NCBI GenBank assembly: GCA_001304855.1
Contig: BBZN01000005.1
Location: forward strand, 97,413 to 161,412
Direction of reading: 5' to 3'
Length of the DNA: 64,000 nucleotides
Origin: Clostridia bacterium UC5.1-1D2
Lineage (GTDB): Bacteria > Bacillota > Clostridia > Lachnospirales > Lachnospiraceae
In this document: positions 1 to 9,026 of the stretch, piece by piece
How the letters are laid out: each line of letters opens with the position of its first letter
Numbering within the stretch: the stretch's first letter is position 1
Notes under the pieces: generated by a model
The model's input: the letters and a program-made list of their open reading frames with translations, nothing else
Told to the model about the DNA's origin: nothing
Databases searched by the model: none
Program-made: the position numbers and the translations under genes

Positions 1-556
1 ACGGCGCAGAGATTGTCTGCGGCCTGGACGATATCTTAAGCGCGCCTGTGAACGGAAGCGGCTGCAACGAGAAGTACGGACTTCTGGGATCCAACAAGTC
101 CACGGAGGATACGGTGAAGCTGTTCCCCAGAGATTGCAGGGATCTGGTGAAGGATATCCAGTCCAGAATCCTTGACAGAACCGGGAAACATGTGGAGGTT
201 ATGGTGTACGGAGACGGCGCTTTCAAGGATCCTGTAGGAAAAATCTGGGAGCTGGCCGACCCGGTGGTGTCTGTGGCCAACACCGAAGGCCTGGAGGGCA
301 CGCCCAATGAGATAAAGCTGAAATATCTGGCTGACAATGACTTTAAGGAACTGTCAGGGGAAGCGCTGAGAGACGCCATATCCAGGAGAATTAAGGAGAA
401 GAAAAGCGACCTGGTGGGGGACATGGCTTCCCAGGGAACCACGCCCAGACGCATTACGGACTTAATCGGCTCCCTCTGTGATCTCACCAGCGGTTCCGGC
501 GACAAGGGAACCCTGTGGTTTTGGTTCAGGGATATTTTGACAATTATACCAACTGA
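1..556 (+). CDS. Coenzyme F420-0:L-glutamate ligase-like protein (3' part)
   Basis: The gene runs in from the left edge and is open from base 3. The visible 180 or so residues match the C-terminal part of the CofE-type gamma-glutamyl ligase family common in Clostridia, with conserved stretches NGSGCNEKYGLLGSNKS and TPRRITDLIGSLCDLTSGSG. The family ligates glutamate to F420-0 in F420 makers; Lachnospiraceae are not known to make F420, so the substrate here is open. Near base 510 one C is missing from a C run. After correction the protein ends GTPVVLVQGYFDNYTN with a TGA at 554-556, the family's usual ending; uncorrected it would read 10 bases further in a wrong frame. A terminator follows. Confidence 0.75.
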
Positions 557-582
557 CAAAAAGTAAGATATAAATAACCGGA

Positions 583-615
583 AAGAAGCGGCAGTGTTTA
601 GCCGCTTCTTTTTTG
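583..615 (+). terminator. Rho-independent terminator after the F420 ligase-like gene
   Basis: The stem AAGAAGCGGC pairs with GCCGCTTCTT across an 8-base loop and is followed by a T run. It lies 27 bases after the corrected stop codon. Confidence 0.85.
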
Positions 616-707
616 TTAATAAATAAACAAACAATTCGGGGGTTACGGCAAAAAACAGTAATTTAATTAAGAAAAATCATAAAATTATAAAAACAATTAT
701 TTAGTAA

Positions 708-736
708 TTGACAAAAAATCAAAAAAATGGTATTCT
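708..736 (+). promoter_or_regulatory. Promoter candidate upstream of YheO-like regulator (distal)
   Basis: TTGACA (708-713), 17-base spacer, TATTCT (731-736). It would give a leader of about 170 bases. Confidence 0.5.
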
Positions 737-855
737 TAAATCAAACAAATGAAAAAAAGTTAGATAAATGCGAAAATAAAAGAAAAAAAGTTATTTTTAA
801 AATAAGAAATATATAATTAAAAAGTTGAAATAAAAAGCGGATTTTTAATAAAAAT

Positions 856-884
856 TTGATTTTTTTCCAGGCGGGGGGTACAAT
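856..884 (+). promoter_or_regulatory. Promoter candidate upstream of YheO-like regulator (proximal)
   Basis: TTGATT (856-861), 17-base spacer, TACAAT (879-884). The start point would fall within the inverted repeat that follows. Confidence 0.55.
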
Positions 885-903
885 CTAAGTACTTTATACT
901 TAG
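885..903 (+). promoter_or_regulatory. Inverted repeat at start point and RBS of the regulator gene
   Basis: CTAAGTA (885-891) and TACTTAG (897-903) form a perfect 7-bp inverted repeat with a 5-base spacer. It covers the expected transcription start of the proximal promoter, and its right arm overlaps the start of the AGGAGG ribosome binding site. It could be an operator for autoregulation or an RNA hairpin that limits translation. Confidence 0.4.
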
Positions 904-914
904 GAGGTAACATA

Positions 915-1570
915 ATGAAAACCATAGAAAGCGAAATGCCTTTTTTTCAGAATCTGCTTAAAATGCTGAAGAATCAATTCGGTGACGACTCGGAGTTTAT
1001 TCTTCACGACTGGTCAAAGGGATATGACCACAGCATCGTCGCCATTGAGAACGGACATATAACCAACAGGAAGATAGGAGATTGCGGAAGCAATCTGGGG
1101 CTGGAGGTCATAAGGGGAACCACAACCAGCGATATGAAGTGTAATTACGTCACCAGAACCAGGGACGGTAAGATGCTTACATCCTCCACCATGTATTTGA
1201 AAGCGGACAATGGGGAGACCTTGGGAGCCCTTTGTATTAACACGGATATTTCAAAGGCCGTCGAGCTGAAAGAATACTTTGAGGCACAATTGCCGGACGG
1301 CATTAACAATAAAGTCATAGAAGACGAATTCTTCGCTACGGATGTGGCGGACTTATTGATTTTTTAATTGATGAGAGCATCAAACAGATCGGAAAACCTG
1401 TGAGTGAGATGACGAAAGAGGACAAGATGCAGGCGCTGCGCTATTTGGATCGAAAGGGCGCTCTGCTCATCAGCAAGTCCAGTTCCAAAATCTGCCAGGT
1501 CCTTGAAATCTCCAAATTCACTTTGTACAATTATTTGGACGAAATACGTGAGCGTAACGAGTCCATTTAG
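915..1570 (+). CDS. YheO/DauR-type PAS-HTH transcriptional regulator
   Basis: About 218 residues after correction. The N-terminal two thirds is a YheO-like PAS domain (FILHDWSKGYDHSIVAIENG; GALCINTDIS). The C-terminus is a YheO-type helix-turn-helix (ALRYLDRKGALLISKSSSK, then LEISKFTLYNYLDEIR). One G is missing near base 1358, which makes a false stop at 1367; corrected, the protein reads ADLLDFLIDESIKQIGKPV and ends with TAG at 1568. The start follows AGGAGG at good spacing. The family includes DauR of Pseudomonas, which controls D-arginine use. The gene lies 53 bases before an amino-acid ABC transporter, so it most likely controls the operon that follows. Ligand unknown. Confidence 0.8.
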
Positions 1571-1623
1571 ATATAAGGCCTTGCTGCTGGCAAGGTGAAA
1601 AAAGAAAGGATGGCGAGGTAGTA

Positions 1624-2458
1624 ATGAAGAAAATCAATGTAGGGAAAAAGGTAATGGCGATTGCCCTGGCGGCGGCGATGGCGGTGGGGGCTACAGCATG
1701 CCAGGGTTCACCGGCTGCCGCAGCATCTGCTCAGGAGACCGGCACGCTGCAGCGGGTGTTAAAGGACAGGAAATTGAAGGTAGGCTGTATTTTGTCCTTC
1801 CCGCCCTTTGGATACAAGTCTGAGGACGGAACTCCTATGGGCTATGATGTAGACATTATAAACGAGCTGGCCAATTCGCTGGGCGTTGAAGTTGAGATTA
1901 TCGAAGTTACGGCCGATGCCAGAATTCCAAGTCTGGAAACGGGAAAAGTGGATGTTGTATTTGGAAACTTTACAAGAACCCTGGAGCGGGCGCAGAAGAT
2001 CGATTTTACAGAGCCTTATGTAGTTGCAGGCGAGCGGCTGCTGGTTAAGACGGGAAGCGGAATCCAGAGCGTGGAGGATCTCACCGGCAAGAAGGTTGCA
2101 GTAACAAAGGTTCCACCAATGCCGAGCTTATGGGGAAATTAAATCCTGACGCAGAAGTAGTATTTTTGAAACTTCCGCAGATGCGCTCCAGGCAGTAAAG
2201 AACGGCCAGTGCGCAACCTTCCTGGAGGACAGCAACTTCCAGCAGTACCAGGCAGGAATGAATGATGACCTGGAGGTAGTAGGTGATTCTCTGATCTCTC
2301 TGGAGTACAACGCTATCGGCGTTAGAAAAGGGGATCAGGACTGGTTGAATTATCTGAATCTGTTTGTATTCAATCTCAATGCATCCGGCAAAAATGATGA
2401 GTTATACACGAAATGGTTTGGAGAGTCTCTTCCGTTCAGCCTGAGTCCTGAATTTTAA
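1624..2458 (+). CDS. Amino-acid ABC transporter substrate-binding lipoprotein
   Basis: Extracytoplasmic family 3 solute-binding protein. It begins with a lipoprotein signal peptide ending in the lipobox ATAC (Cys about residue 26) and has the family's RVLKDRKLKVGCILSFPPFG start and GYDVDIINELA motif. Two single-base losses, near 2114 (G run) and 2166 (T run), split the frame; corrected, AVTKGSTNAELMGKLNPDAE continues to SPEF and a TAA at 2456. Captures a polar amino acid outside the cell and hands it to the two permeases downstream. The exact ligand cannot be told from sequence. Confidence 0.85.
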
Positions 2459-2521
2459 TGAGAAACCAAAGGCTGCCCTTAATCCGGCAGCCTTCACTAT
2501 TTTTAAGGAGGTAGGATAAGC

Positions 2522-3196
2522 ATGTTTTTGGATTGGTGGACGCCGATTGAAAATCTTCCCCTTTTGCTTCGGGGCGCTTTGGTCTCGATAGAACTTACGC
2601 TGATAGTGTTTGCTCTTTCCGTATTTTTCGGAACAATTATAGGTTTTCTGCGGTATAACAAAAAAAATAAGGCTGGATACAGGATTTCAACGGTATATGT
2701 GGAATTGATCCGCAACACGCCTATGCTGGTGCAGATATTTTTCCTGTATTTCGGACTTCCTCAGTTTAAAATTTATCTTCCGGCCATCGTTGCGGGGATT
2801 ATGGGGCTGACCATTAATAACAGCGCATACATAGCAGAAATTATACGGGCAGGAATACAATCTATTTCAAAGGGGCAGTGGGAGGCGGCAAACTGTCTCG
2901 GATTAAAGCCTGTGAATGTGTTTTTGGATGTGATCTTCCCCCAGGCCCTGCGCAATGTGTTCCCATCCCTGATCAACCAGTTTATCATGATCCTGTTCGG
3001 CACCAGCCTTCTGTCTGTGCTGGATATCAAGGATTTGACACAGGTTGCTTCCATATTGAATTCCCAGAACTTCCGGACATTGGAGCTGTTTACGTTCGCC
3101 ATCGCTATTTACTATGTGATGTCGGTTATCTGTTCCAAGGTTTTGAGAGTTATTAATGTGAAATTTTTCCCTAGCATCAGCGGCGATAGGAGGTAG
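2522..3196 (+). CDS. Amino-acid ABC transporter permease (HisM/GlnP family)
   Basis: Intact, 224 residues, with about five hydrophobic membrane segments. It carries the polar-amino-acid permease signature (VELIRNTPMLVQIFFLYFGL) and the EAA loop EAANCLGLKPVNVF that contacts the ATPase. AAGGAGG lies just upstream of the ATG. It forms a pair with the second permease, 6 bases downstream; the two share the EAA loop almost word for word. Confidence 0.9.
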   Translation: MFLDWWTPIENLPLLLRGALVSIELTLIVFALSVFFGTIIGFLRYNKKNKAGYRISTVYVELIRNTPMLVQIFFLYFGLPQFKIYLPAIVAGIMGLTINNSAYIAEIIRAGIQSISKGQWEAANCLGLKPVNVFLDVIFPQALRNVFPSLINQFIMILFGTSLLSVLDIKDLTQVASILNSQNFRTLELFTFAIAIYYVMSVICSKVLRVINVKFFPSISGDRR

Positions 3197-3201
3197 GATA
3201 T

Positions 3202-3849
3202 ATGACTGGTTTTTTAAAAGTATTTTCGTACTGGCGGCTGTTGGTTAACGGGTTATGGATTACTATACAGCTTTCCCTGGTGGCAATTATCGCCAGCACC
3301 ATTGTGGGGCTGATTGCCGGAATGTTATTTACCGTTAAGAAGAAACCGCTTCAGCTGGCGCTGCGTTTTTATGTGGAGCTGTTCAGAGGCTGCCCTCTTT
3401 TGATGCAGCTGTTCATGGGGTATTTCGGACTGGCTTACATTGGAATCCGCATCGATATTTTTTCGGCCGTAGTGCTGGTATACACCTTATACGGAGGCGC
3501 TTACATAGCGGAGATTATCCGTTCCGGCATTGAGTCCATTCCCAAGGGCCAGTGGGAGGCGGCAAACTGCCTGGGCCTTAAGCCCATCCACGTGCTCAGA
3601 GACGTCATTCTGCCCCAGTCTTTTAAGGTATCGCTGCCGGCGCTCATCGGTTTTCATCTGGGTCTGATTAAGGATACCTCCATCGCATCCATTATCGGAT
3701 ACTCGGAGCTGCTGAGAGAGGGAAAGACCATCATGAATGTAACGGGTTATCCATTTGAAACCTACATCATAGTAGCATTGATCTACTTTATTATCTGCTA
3801 CCCGCTTTCAAAATATGTAAGCTGGACGGAGAGGAGAGCAAACGCATGA
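3202..3849 (+). CDS. Amino-acid ABC transporter permease, second subunit
   Basis: Intact, 215 residues, several membrane segments. It has the family motif VELFRGCPLLMQLFMGYFGL and the EAA loop EAANCLGLKPIHVL. It is tightly packed between the first permease and the ATPase, with an ATGA overlap with the latter, which points to translational coupling and a heterodimeric membrane channel. Confidence 0.9.
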   Translation: MTGFLKVFSYWRLLVNGLWITIQLSLVAIIASTIVGLIAGMLFTVKKKPLQLALRFYVELFRGCPLLMQLFMGYFGLAYIGIRIDIFSAVVLVYTLYGGAYIAEIIRSGIESIPKGQWEAANCLGLKPIHVLRDVILPQSFKVSLPALIGFHLGLIKDTSIASIIGYSELLREGKTIMNVTGYPFETYIIVALIYFIICYPLSKYVSWTERRANA

Positions 3850-4572
3850 TTGAAGTTAAGAACATATATAAATCCTTCGGCACCCTGGAAGTTTTAAAGG
3901 ATGTGTCGCTGACTGTAAAAAAGGGTGAGGTGGTGGTTATTATCGGCCCCAGCGGTTCAGGAAAGAGCACCCTTCTGCGCTGTATCAATCATCTGGAGGT
4001 TCCCAACAAGGGAGATGTGGTGGTGGACGGCCAGGTTGTCTCCGGCAAAGCCAACCAGATAAGGAAAATCCGCACAAACCTGGGAATGGTATTCCAGCAG
4101 TTCAACCTCTTCCCCCATATGACGGTTTACGACAATATTACCTGGGCCTAAGCGGGTTCACAGCATGGATAAAGAGGCCATGGACAGCCTGGTGGACGGG
4201 CTGCTTAAAAAGGTGGGGCTGTCGGATAAAAGGGACAGTTATCCCACCCAGCTGTCAGGAGGGCAGCAGCAGAGAATCGCCATAGCCAGAGCCCTGGCTA
4301 TGAACTGAATATATGCTCTTTGACGAGCCCACCTCCGCTTTGGACCCGGAGCTCATAGGGGAAGTGCTGGAGGTTATGCGCCAGCTGGCAAAGGACGGTA
4401 TGACAATGATTATCGTGACCCATGAAATGAAGTTTGCCAGGGAGGTGGCCGACCGGGTAATTGTCATGGCCGATAATCACATTATAGAGGAAGGCCCTCC
4501 GGCCGAATTGTTTACCAACCAAAGGAAGAACGTACAAGATCATTTTTGCGCTCAGTCCTTGAGAAAGAATGA
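3846..4572 (+). CDS. Amino-acid ABC transporter ATP-binding protein (GlnQ family)
   Basis: ATPase of the importer. Walker [11 protein letters not shown]-loop [10 protein letters not shown], signature LSGGQQQR, Walker [15 protein letters not shown] and the switch His in IIVTHEM are all present. Base losses near 4147 (two), 4304 (CCC reduced to C) and 4520 split the frame; corrected, the protein is about 243 residues, ends [14 protein letters not shown], and stops at TGA 4570-4572. All are in homopolymers and no functional motif is lost. The ATG overlaps the stop of the preceding permease. Confidence 0.88.
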
Positions 4573-4610
4573 TATATTTCTGTAAAATAAAAAATCAGGA
4601 GGAAAATGAC

Positions 4611-5069
4611 ATGGATGTTTATGGGAGAATAAAGGAATTGGGTTATGAGCTGCCGCCTGCGCCGCCCAAAGGAGGCATCTACAAGCCTGTAAAACAGAGC
4701 GGAAACCTGCTGTACATATCAGGCCAGGGAGCCACAAAAAACGGCGTCCCTGCAGTCAGCGGCAAAGTGGGAGCTGAGCGTACCATTGAGGAAGGACAGG
4801 AAGCAGCCAGAATCTGTACCCTTAACGCCCTCAGTGTTCTGGATGCGTATCTTGGAGATTTGAATAAAATCAAATCCGTAGTGAAGCTTCTGGCTTTTGT
4901 GGCCAGCGCTCCCGGATTTAACAGTCAGCCAAAAGTGGTAGACGGAGCGTCCCAGCTGCTGAAGGACATCTTTGGGGAGGAAAATGGGGTCGGCGCCCGT
5001 TCGGCCATCTCCACCAACGAACTGCCGGGAGATATAACCGTAGAAATCGAATTTATTTTTGAAATCTGA
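4611..5069 (+). CDS. RidA-family deaminase (YjgF/UK114)
   Basis: About 152 residues, the family's usual size. RidA proteins hydrolyse reactive enamine/imine intermediates (such as 2-aminoacrylate) made by PLP enzymes. Visible features: LLYISGQGAT near the start, ARICTLNALSVLDAYLGDL in the middle and ARSAISTNELPGDITVEIE at the end, where the Arg binds the substrate carboxylate. The start at 4611 is chosen because AGGAGG ends 8 bases before it; an upstream in-frame start at 4569 overlaps the ATPase gene and has no RBS. Its place just before a PLP enzyme suggests that it clears imines made by that enzyme. Confidence 0.85.
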   Translation: MDVYGRIKELGYELPPAPPKGGIYKPVKQSGNLLYISGQGATKNGVPAVSGKVGAERTIEEGQEAARICTLNALSVLDAYLGDLNKIKSVVKLLAFVASAPGFNSQPKVVDGASQLLKDIFGEENGVGARSAISTNELPGDITVEIEFIFEI

Positions 5070-5091
5070 GGATGGCAGAGGATGGAGGATT

Positions 5092-6205
5092 ATGTTTGAG
5101 AATATCTATCAATTGGAGAATACGGATCAGATCGTCAGCCCGGCCCTGATTTATTATAAGGACATTATTGTTGATAATATCAATAAAATGATTCAGATTG
5201 TCGGAGGGCCGCAGCGGCTGTGGCCTCATGTGAAAAGTCACAAGATGAGCCGTCTGCTGGAGCTTCAGATGGAGATGGGGATCAGCCGGTTTAAATGTGC
5301 AACAATCGCGGAAGCCGAGATGGCGGCCCGGTGCCGCGCTCCCCACGCCCTCATTGCATATCCCTTGTGGGGCCTAATATCAGCCGGTTTCTGAAGCTGG
5401 TTGAAACCTACCCGGACACCTGTTTCTGGGCCATCGGGGATGATTACGGGCAGATCGCCTCCTTGAACCGCTGCGCACAGGAGAATGGAGCCAGGGTGCA
5501 TCTGCTGATAGATGTAAATATGGGGACGAACCGCACAGGAGTTATGATTGAGAATCTGGTTTCCTTATATGAGCAGTGTGCAAAGCTGCCTGCCGTCTGC
5601 CTGAAGGGCCTTCACTGCTATGACGGTAATCATGGGATTGCCGATTACGCCATGCGGGAGGCGGCAGTGAAGCAGGTGGACGAACAGGTGTGGAAGGCGG
5701 CCGGGGAGCTGGAGAAAAAGGGCTATGACTGTTCCGTGTTTGTTATGGGCGGTACGCCTCATTCCCCTGTCATGCCAGGTACAAGGATGTATACCTGTCT
5801 CCGGGCACAGGGGTGATATCAGATTACGGATATGGAAAAAAATTTACCGATGAAGATTTTGTCCCCGGAGGCGTTATTATGACCAGGGTGGTGAGCCATG
5901 CCCGGCCCGGATATTTTACGCTGGATTTGGGATACAAGGGCATTGCCTCGGATCCTGAGGGCGCCAGAGGTCTGATTGCAGGGCTGGACCATGTGGCGGA
6001 AGTGGGACAGAATGAGGAACACTGGATTTGGAAGATGGAGCCGGGATATGAGGATAAGGCTCCGGCCATAGGAGAAACGCTGTATGTGATCCCTACCCAC
6101 ATCTGTCCAACCAGCGCGTTGTATCCCAGCGTGCCGGTAGCCCAGGGAGGAGCCGTTACAGACGTCTGGGAGGTCACAGCCAGAAACCGCAGCATAGGAA
6201 TCTGA
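5092..6205 (+). CDS. D-threonine aldolase / D-serine dehydratase-like PLP enzyme (DSD1 family)
   Basis: Fold-type III PLP enzyme of about 372 residues. The N-terminus has the PLP Lys in WPHVKSHKM; the C-terminus has the His-x-Cys metal site in PTHICPTSALYP, as in D-serine dehydratase (DSD1). Members act on beta-hydroxy D-amino acids: D-threonine, D-serine or D-threo-3-hydroxyaspartate. Single-base losses near 5363 and 5760 split the frame; corrected it reads AYPLVGPNISRFLKL and GGTPSFPCHARYKDVYLSPG. The start at 5092 has GGAGGA just before it. Together with RidA and the aspartate dehydrogenase-like gene, hydroxyaspartate is an attractive but unproven substrate. Confidence 0.75.
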
Positions 6206-6214
6206 TAAAAGGTG

Positions 6215-6262
6215 AAAAAGGAAATACTCGGCAGAGGAAAAAGGCAGAGTATTTCCTTTTTT
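6215..6262 (+). terminator. Terminator closing the amino-acid transport/PLP-enzyme operon
   Basis: AAAAAGGAAATACTC pairs with GAGTATTTCCTTTTT across a 16-17-base loop and ends in a T run, just after the PLP-enzyme gene. Confidence 0.85.
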
Positions 6263-6355
6263 GCAGCTAAATGTATAGGAATAAGGAATTGAAAAAAATG
6301 CCCCAATGTGGGATAATGGACAGGATAACAGGATTTATAACACCGGGAGGTTGCG

Positions 6356-7140
6356 ATGGAACGATTAAAACTTGGAATACTGGGAAACGGTTTCCTGGCA
6401 GAGATTATTGTGGAAGCCTGCCTGAAAGGCCTGCTTCCGGAATATGAATTGGCGGGCGTCTTTGGAAGGACGCCGGAAAAAACCAATGCCCTGGCAGAAA
6501 AGGGCGGCTGCAGGGCCTGCAGCGCTATGGAGGAGCTTTTGGAACTTAAGCCCGATTATATAGCTGAGGCGGCTTCCGTACAGGCGGTAAAGGATTACGC
6601 GGTGGAGGCCCTGAACAGGGGCGCCAATCTGGTGGTGCTGTCCATCGGCGCCTTTGCGGATCAGGACTTTTACCGGCAGGTGAGAGAGACGGCGTCTGCC
6701 GGAGGAAGAAAGGTACATATGGCCTCAGGTGCGGTGGGCGGCTTTGACGTCCTGCGCACCATCTCGCTTATGGGGCAGGCAAAGGCGGGAATCAGGACAA
6801 AAAAGGGGCCTCAGTCTCTGGCGGGAACCCCTCTTTTTGAGGACGGCCTCATGGTGGATACAGAGGAGAGAAGGGTATTCTCCGGCAATGCAAAGGAGGC
6901 AATCGGACTGCTGCCCACCAAAGTAAATGTGGCAGTTGCGGCTTCCCTTGCTACAGTGGGTCCAGGGGAGACCAGTGTGAATATTTTCAGCGTTCCCGGC
7001 ATGACGGGGGATGACCATATGATCACTTCGGAAATCCAGGGGGTGAAGGCCGTCATAGATATCTATTCAAAACCAGCGCCATTGCAGGGTGGAGCGTAGT
7101 GGCAGCTCTTCAGAATGCGGTTTCTCCCATTGTATTTTAA
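6356..7140 (+). CDS. L-aspartate dehydrogenase-like protein (DUF108/NadX family)
   Basis: About 261 residues. The N-terminal Rossmann fold has LGILGNGFLAE, and the family's C-terminal catalytic domain shows ASGAVGGFDVLRT and a central region ending in NVAVAASLATVGPG. The family oxidises L-aspartate to iminoaspartate or runs the reverse reaction, with NAD(P). One A is missing near 7072; corrected, it ends TSAIAGWSVVAALQNAVSPIVF with TAA at 7138. It sits after a terminator, so it may have its own promoter, but the neighbouring genes suggest a shared amino-acid pathway. Confidence 0.72.
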
Positions 7141-7141
7141 G

Positions 7142-7214
7142 CGTAACCGTTCAGGACGGCGGGAAAAATGGTACAAAACCAGGCGTTAAGCTTGATTTTG
7201 CGCCATCCTGAACC
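7142..7214 (+). repeat. MITE-like palindromic repeat, copy 1
   Basis: Starts CGTAACCGTTCAGGACGG and ends with the near-inverse CCATCCTGAACCG. The ends match those of the copies at 8193-8324 and 18961-19058. No coding capacity. It fills the gap between the two dehydrogenase genes. Confidence 0.55.
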
Positions 7215-7276
7215 GATGCTTTTAAGCAGGAACCTTTTGGAAAAGGGAATAAAGATTTTAATTGAGGAGAGGAAAA

Positions 7277-8200
7277 ATGTTTGAAAAATTAGTGGCTATT
7301 GAGCCTGTAAGCCTGGTGCCTCAGGCCGTGAAGGAGTTAAAAGAGTATGCAAGAGAGATTGAGCTGCACGACAGCATTCCCGCTGATGACGAGGAGATAA
7401 TCCGCCGTATCGGAGATGCAGATGCAGTTCTGGTCAGCTATACCACCCAGATTAACCGCCGCGTCATTGAAAGCTGTCCGTCCATCCGTTACATTGGCAT
7501 GTGCTGCAGCCTTTATTCTGAAGAGAGCGCAAATGTGGATATCCCATGTGCAAGGGAACGGGGGATTCAGGTCCTGGGAATCAGGGATTACGGCGACAGG
7601 GGAGTTGTGGAGTTTGTGCTCAGCGAGCTGGTGCGTTTTCTTCACGGCTTCGACCGCCCCATGTTCCGGGAAATGCCTCTTGAGATCACAGATTTAAAGG
7701 TGGGAATAATCGGTATCGGCGTTACCGGAGGCATGATTGCGGATGCCATGCAGTTTATGGGAGCCGATGTTTCCTATTACAGCCGCACAAGAAAGCCGGA
7801 TAGGGAAGCCCAGGGCATAACCTACCGCCCCTTAAAGGAACTGCTTGAGTACAGCGAGGTGGTATTTGCCTGCCTGAACAAGAATGTAATTCTTCTTCAT
7901 GAGGAGGAATTCGGGTTTATGGGACAGGGAAAGCTTCTCTTTAACACGTCCATAGGCCCTGCCTTTGATATTCCGGCTCTGGGGGCATGGCTGGACAGGG
8001 AAGGCAATTACTTTATCTGTGATACACAAGGGGCCCTGGGAGATCCTTCGGGAATGCTTCTGAGCCATCCTCACGTATTCTGCGCAGGCGTTTCCTCCGG
8101 GCGGTCAAAGCAGTGTTTTGAGCTGTTGAGCAAAAAGGCGCTGGACAATATCCGGTTATTTCTGGATAAGTATAACAGTTCAGATGGCGCATCTTCTTGA
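7277..8200 (+). CDS. D-isomer-specific 2-hydroxyacid dehydrogenase-like protein
   Basis: Intact, 307 residues. The nucleotide-binding part is clear (GIIGIGVTGG, then a Tyr-Ser-Arg-Thr segment where an NADP-type 2-hydroxyacid dehydrogenase holds its cofactor). The start at 7277 follows GAGGAGAGG; a TTG at 7262 is also in frame but has no RBS. In this family a catalytic Arg sits in an N-x-x-R-G motif; here the matching stretch is FNTSIGPAFD, with Ile in that place, so activity may be altered or lost. The gene's last codons lie inside a MITE-like repeat (from 8193). Confidence 0.7.
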   Translation: MFEKLVAIEPVSLVPQAVKELKEYAREIELHDSIPADDEEIIRRIGDADAVLVSYTTQINRRVIESCPSIRYIGMCCSLYSEESANVDIPCARERGIQVLGIRDYGDRGVVEFVLSELVRFLHGFDRPMFREMPLEITDLKVGIIGIGVTGGMIADAMQFMGADVSYYSRTRKPDREAQGITYRPLKELLEYSEVVFACLNKNVILLHEEEFGFMGQGKLLFNTSIGPAFDIPALGAWLDREGNYFICDTQGALGDPSGMLLSHPHVFCAGVSSGRSKQCFELLSKKALDNIRLFLDKYNSSDGASS

Positions 8201-8324
8201 CCGAAAAAACCGGTCAAGAAGCATCGGCTGTCCATCCGGTGTGAAAAGCGGTGCAAAAGTGGTCTTATAAGCGGGCTTAACGTCCGATTCCCCCACCGCT
8301 TTTCCCTCCGCCTGAACTGTTACG
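8193..8324 (-). repeat. MITE-like palindromic repeat, copy 2
   Basis: Read on the minus strand it starts CGTAACAGTTCAGGCGG and shares blocks with copy 3 (CACCGGATGGACAGCCGATG against CATCGGATGGATATACCGG). It ends in a hairpin, CTTCTTGACCG paired with CGGTCAAGAAG at 8193-8221. It overlaps the 3' end of the preceding gene, so that gene's last residues and stop come from the repeat. Confidence 0.6.
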
Positions 8325-8443
8325 GATAAGTAAATGAAAGGTCCGCACTGTCTTGACTTATGAGGGCAAGTGAGATAAAGTAGTGTTCATGAGAGGTTTT
8401 ACTACCTGAATACGACGAAAGATGAACAAAGGAGCGAAGGGCA

Positions 8444-8956
8444 ATGTTAGGAAAAATTAAAGAGAGCATTGACAAGGGCCTGGTGTCGGTAAGCGTTAAG
8501 TCCGGCACATATCTGGAGACAGAGAAATTAAAAGCCAAGGTTAACCATGTACAGGATGAGATACGGAGTCTGAAACTGGAGATGGGAGAAAAACTGTATG
8601 AGCAGTGGAAAAGCGGCAATGTGGAAGCCGCTTACATTGATATGACCTGCAGGACATTGAAGGACAAGGAGGAAGAGATCCTCCAGTACCAGAAGCAGAT
8701 CGACGAGATTACTCTGGAAAAGGAGAAGATACTGGGCGGTGAAAACCGGGCGGAAGCCGCGCCTGCTCTTCAGGGAGGGATGCAGTGCTCCTGCGGAAAA
8801 GTAAATGTGCCGGGGGCGCGTTTCTGCAAAGGCTGCGGCAAAAAGCTGGAGGAAGCCCCAGCTCCTCAGGCCCAGACCCCCGCTGCGTGCCCAAAATGCG
8901 GGGCTGCACTGGAGGAGGGAGCCAGGTTCTGCTGTGAATGCGGAACCTCCATATAA
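8444..8956 (+). CDS. Coiled-coil double zinc-ribbon protein
   Basis: 170 residues, function unknown. The first 105 residues are a charged, probably coiled-coil helix region (KVNHVQDEIRSLKLEMGEKL). Two zinc ribbons follow: CSCGKVNVPGARFCKGCG and CPKCGAALEEGARFCCECG. The cysteine pairs are intact. Such proteins are common beside other zinc-ribbon membrane proteins in Lachnospiraceae, as here (next gene). Confidence 0.75.
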   Translation: MLGKIKESIDKGLVSVSVKSGTYLETEKLKAKVNHVQDEIRSLKLEMGEKLYEQWKSGNVEAAYIDMTCRTLKDKEEEILQYQKQIDEITLEKEKILGGENRAEAAPALQGGMQCSCGKVNVPGARFCKGCGKKLEEAPAPQAQTPAACPKCGAALEEGARFCCECGTSI

Positions 8957-9026
8957 GCCCGGGCAGATGGCCGACAGGTTTGAATCACGCTTCAGGGGAG
9001 AATACGAAAGAAAGAGAGTATGAATT

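Larger units (their letters stand above)
616..914 (+). other. AT-rich intergenic region with two promoter candidates
   Basis: About 300 very AT-rich bases without a gene. It holds two sigma-A-like promoters (708-736 and 856-884) and an inverted repeat (885-903), all directed at the YheO-like regulator. The base composition is far from that of the flanking genes. Confidence 0.7.
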
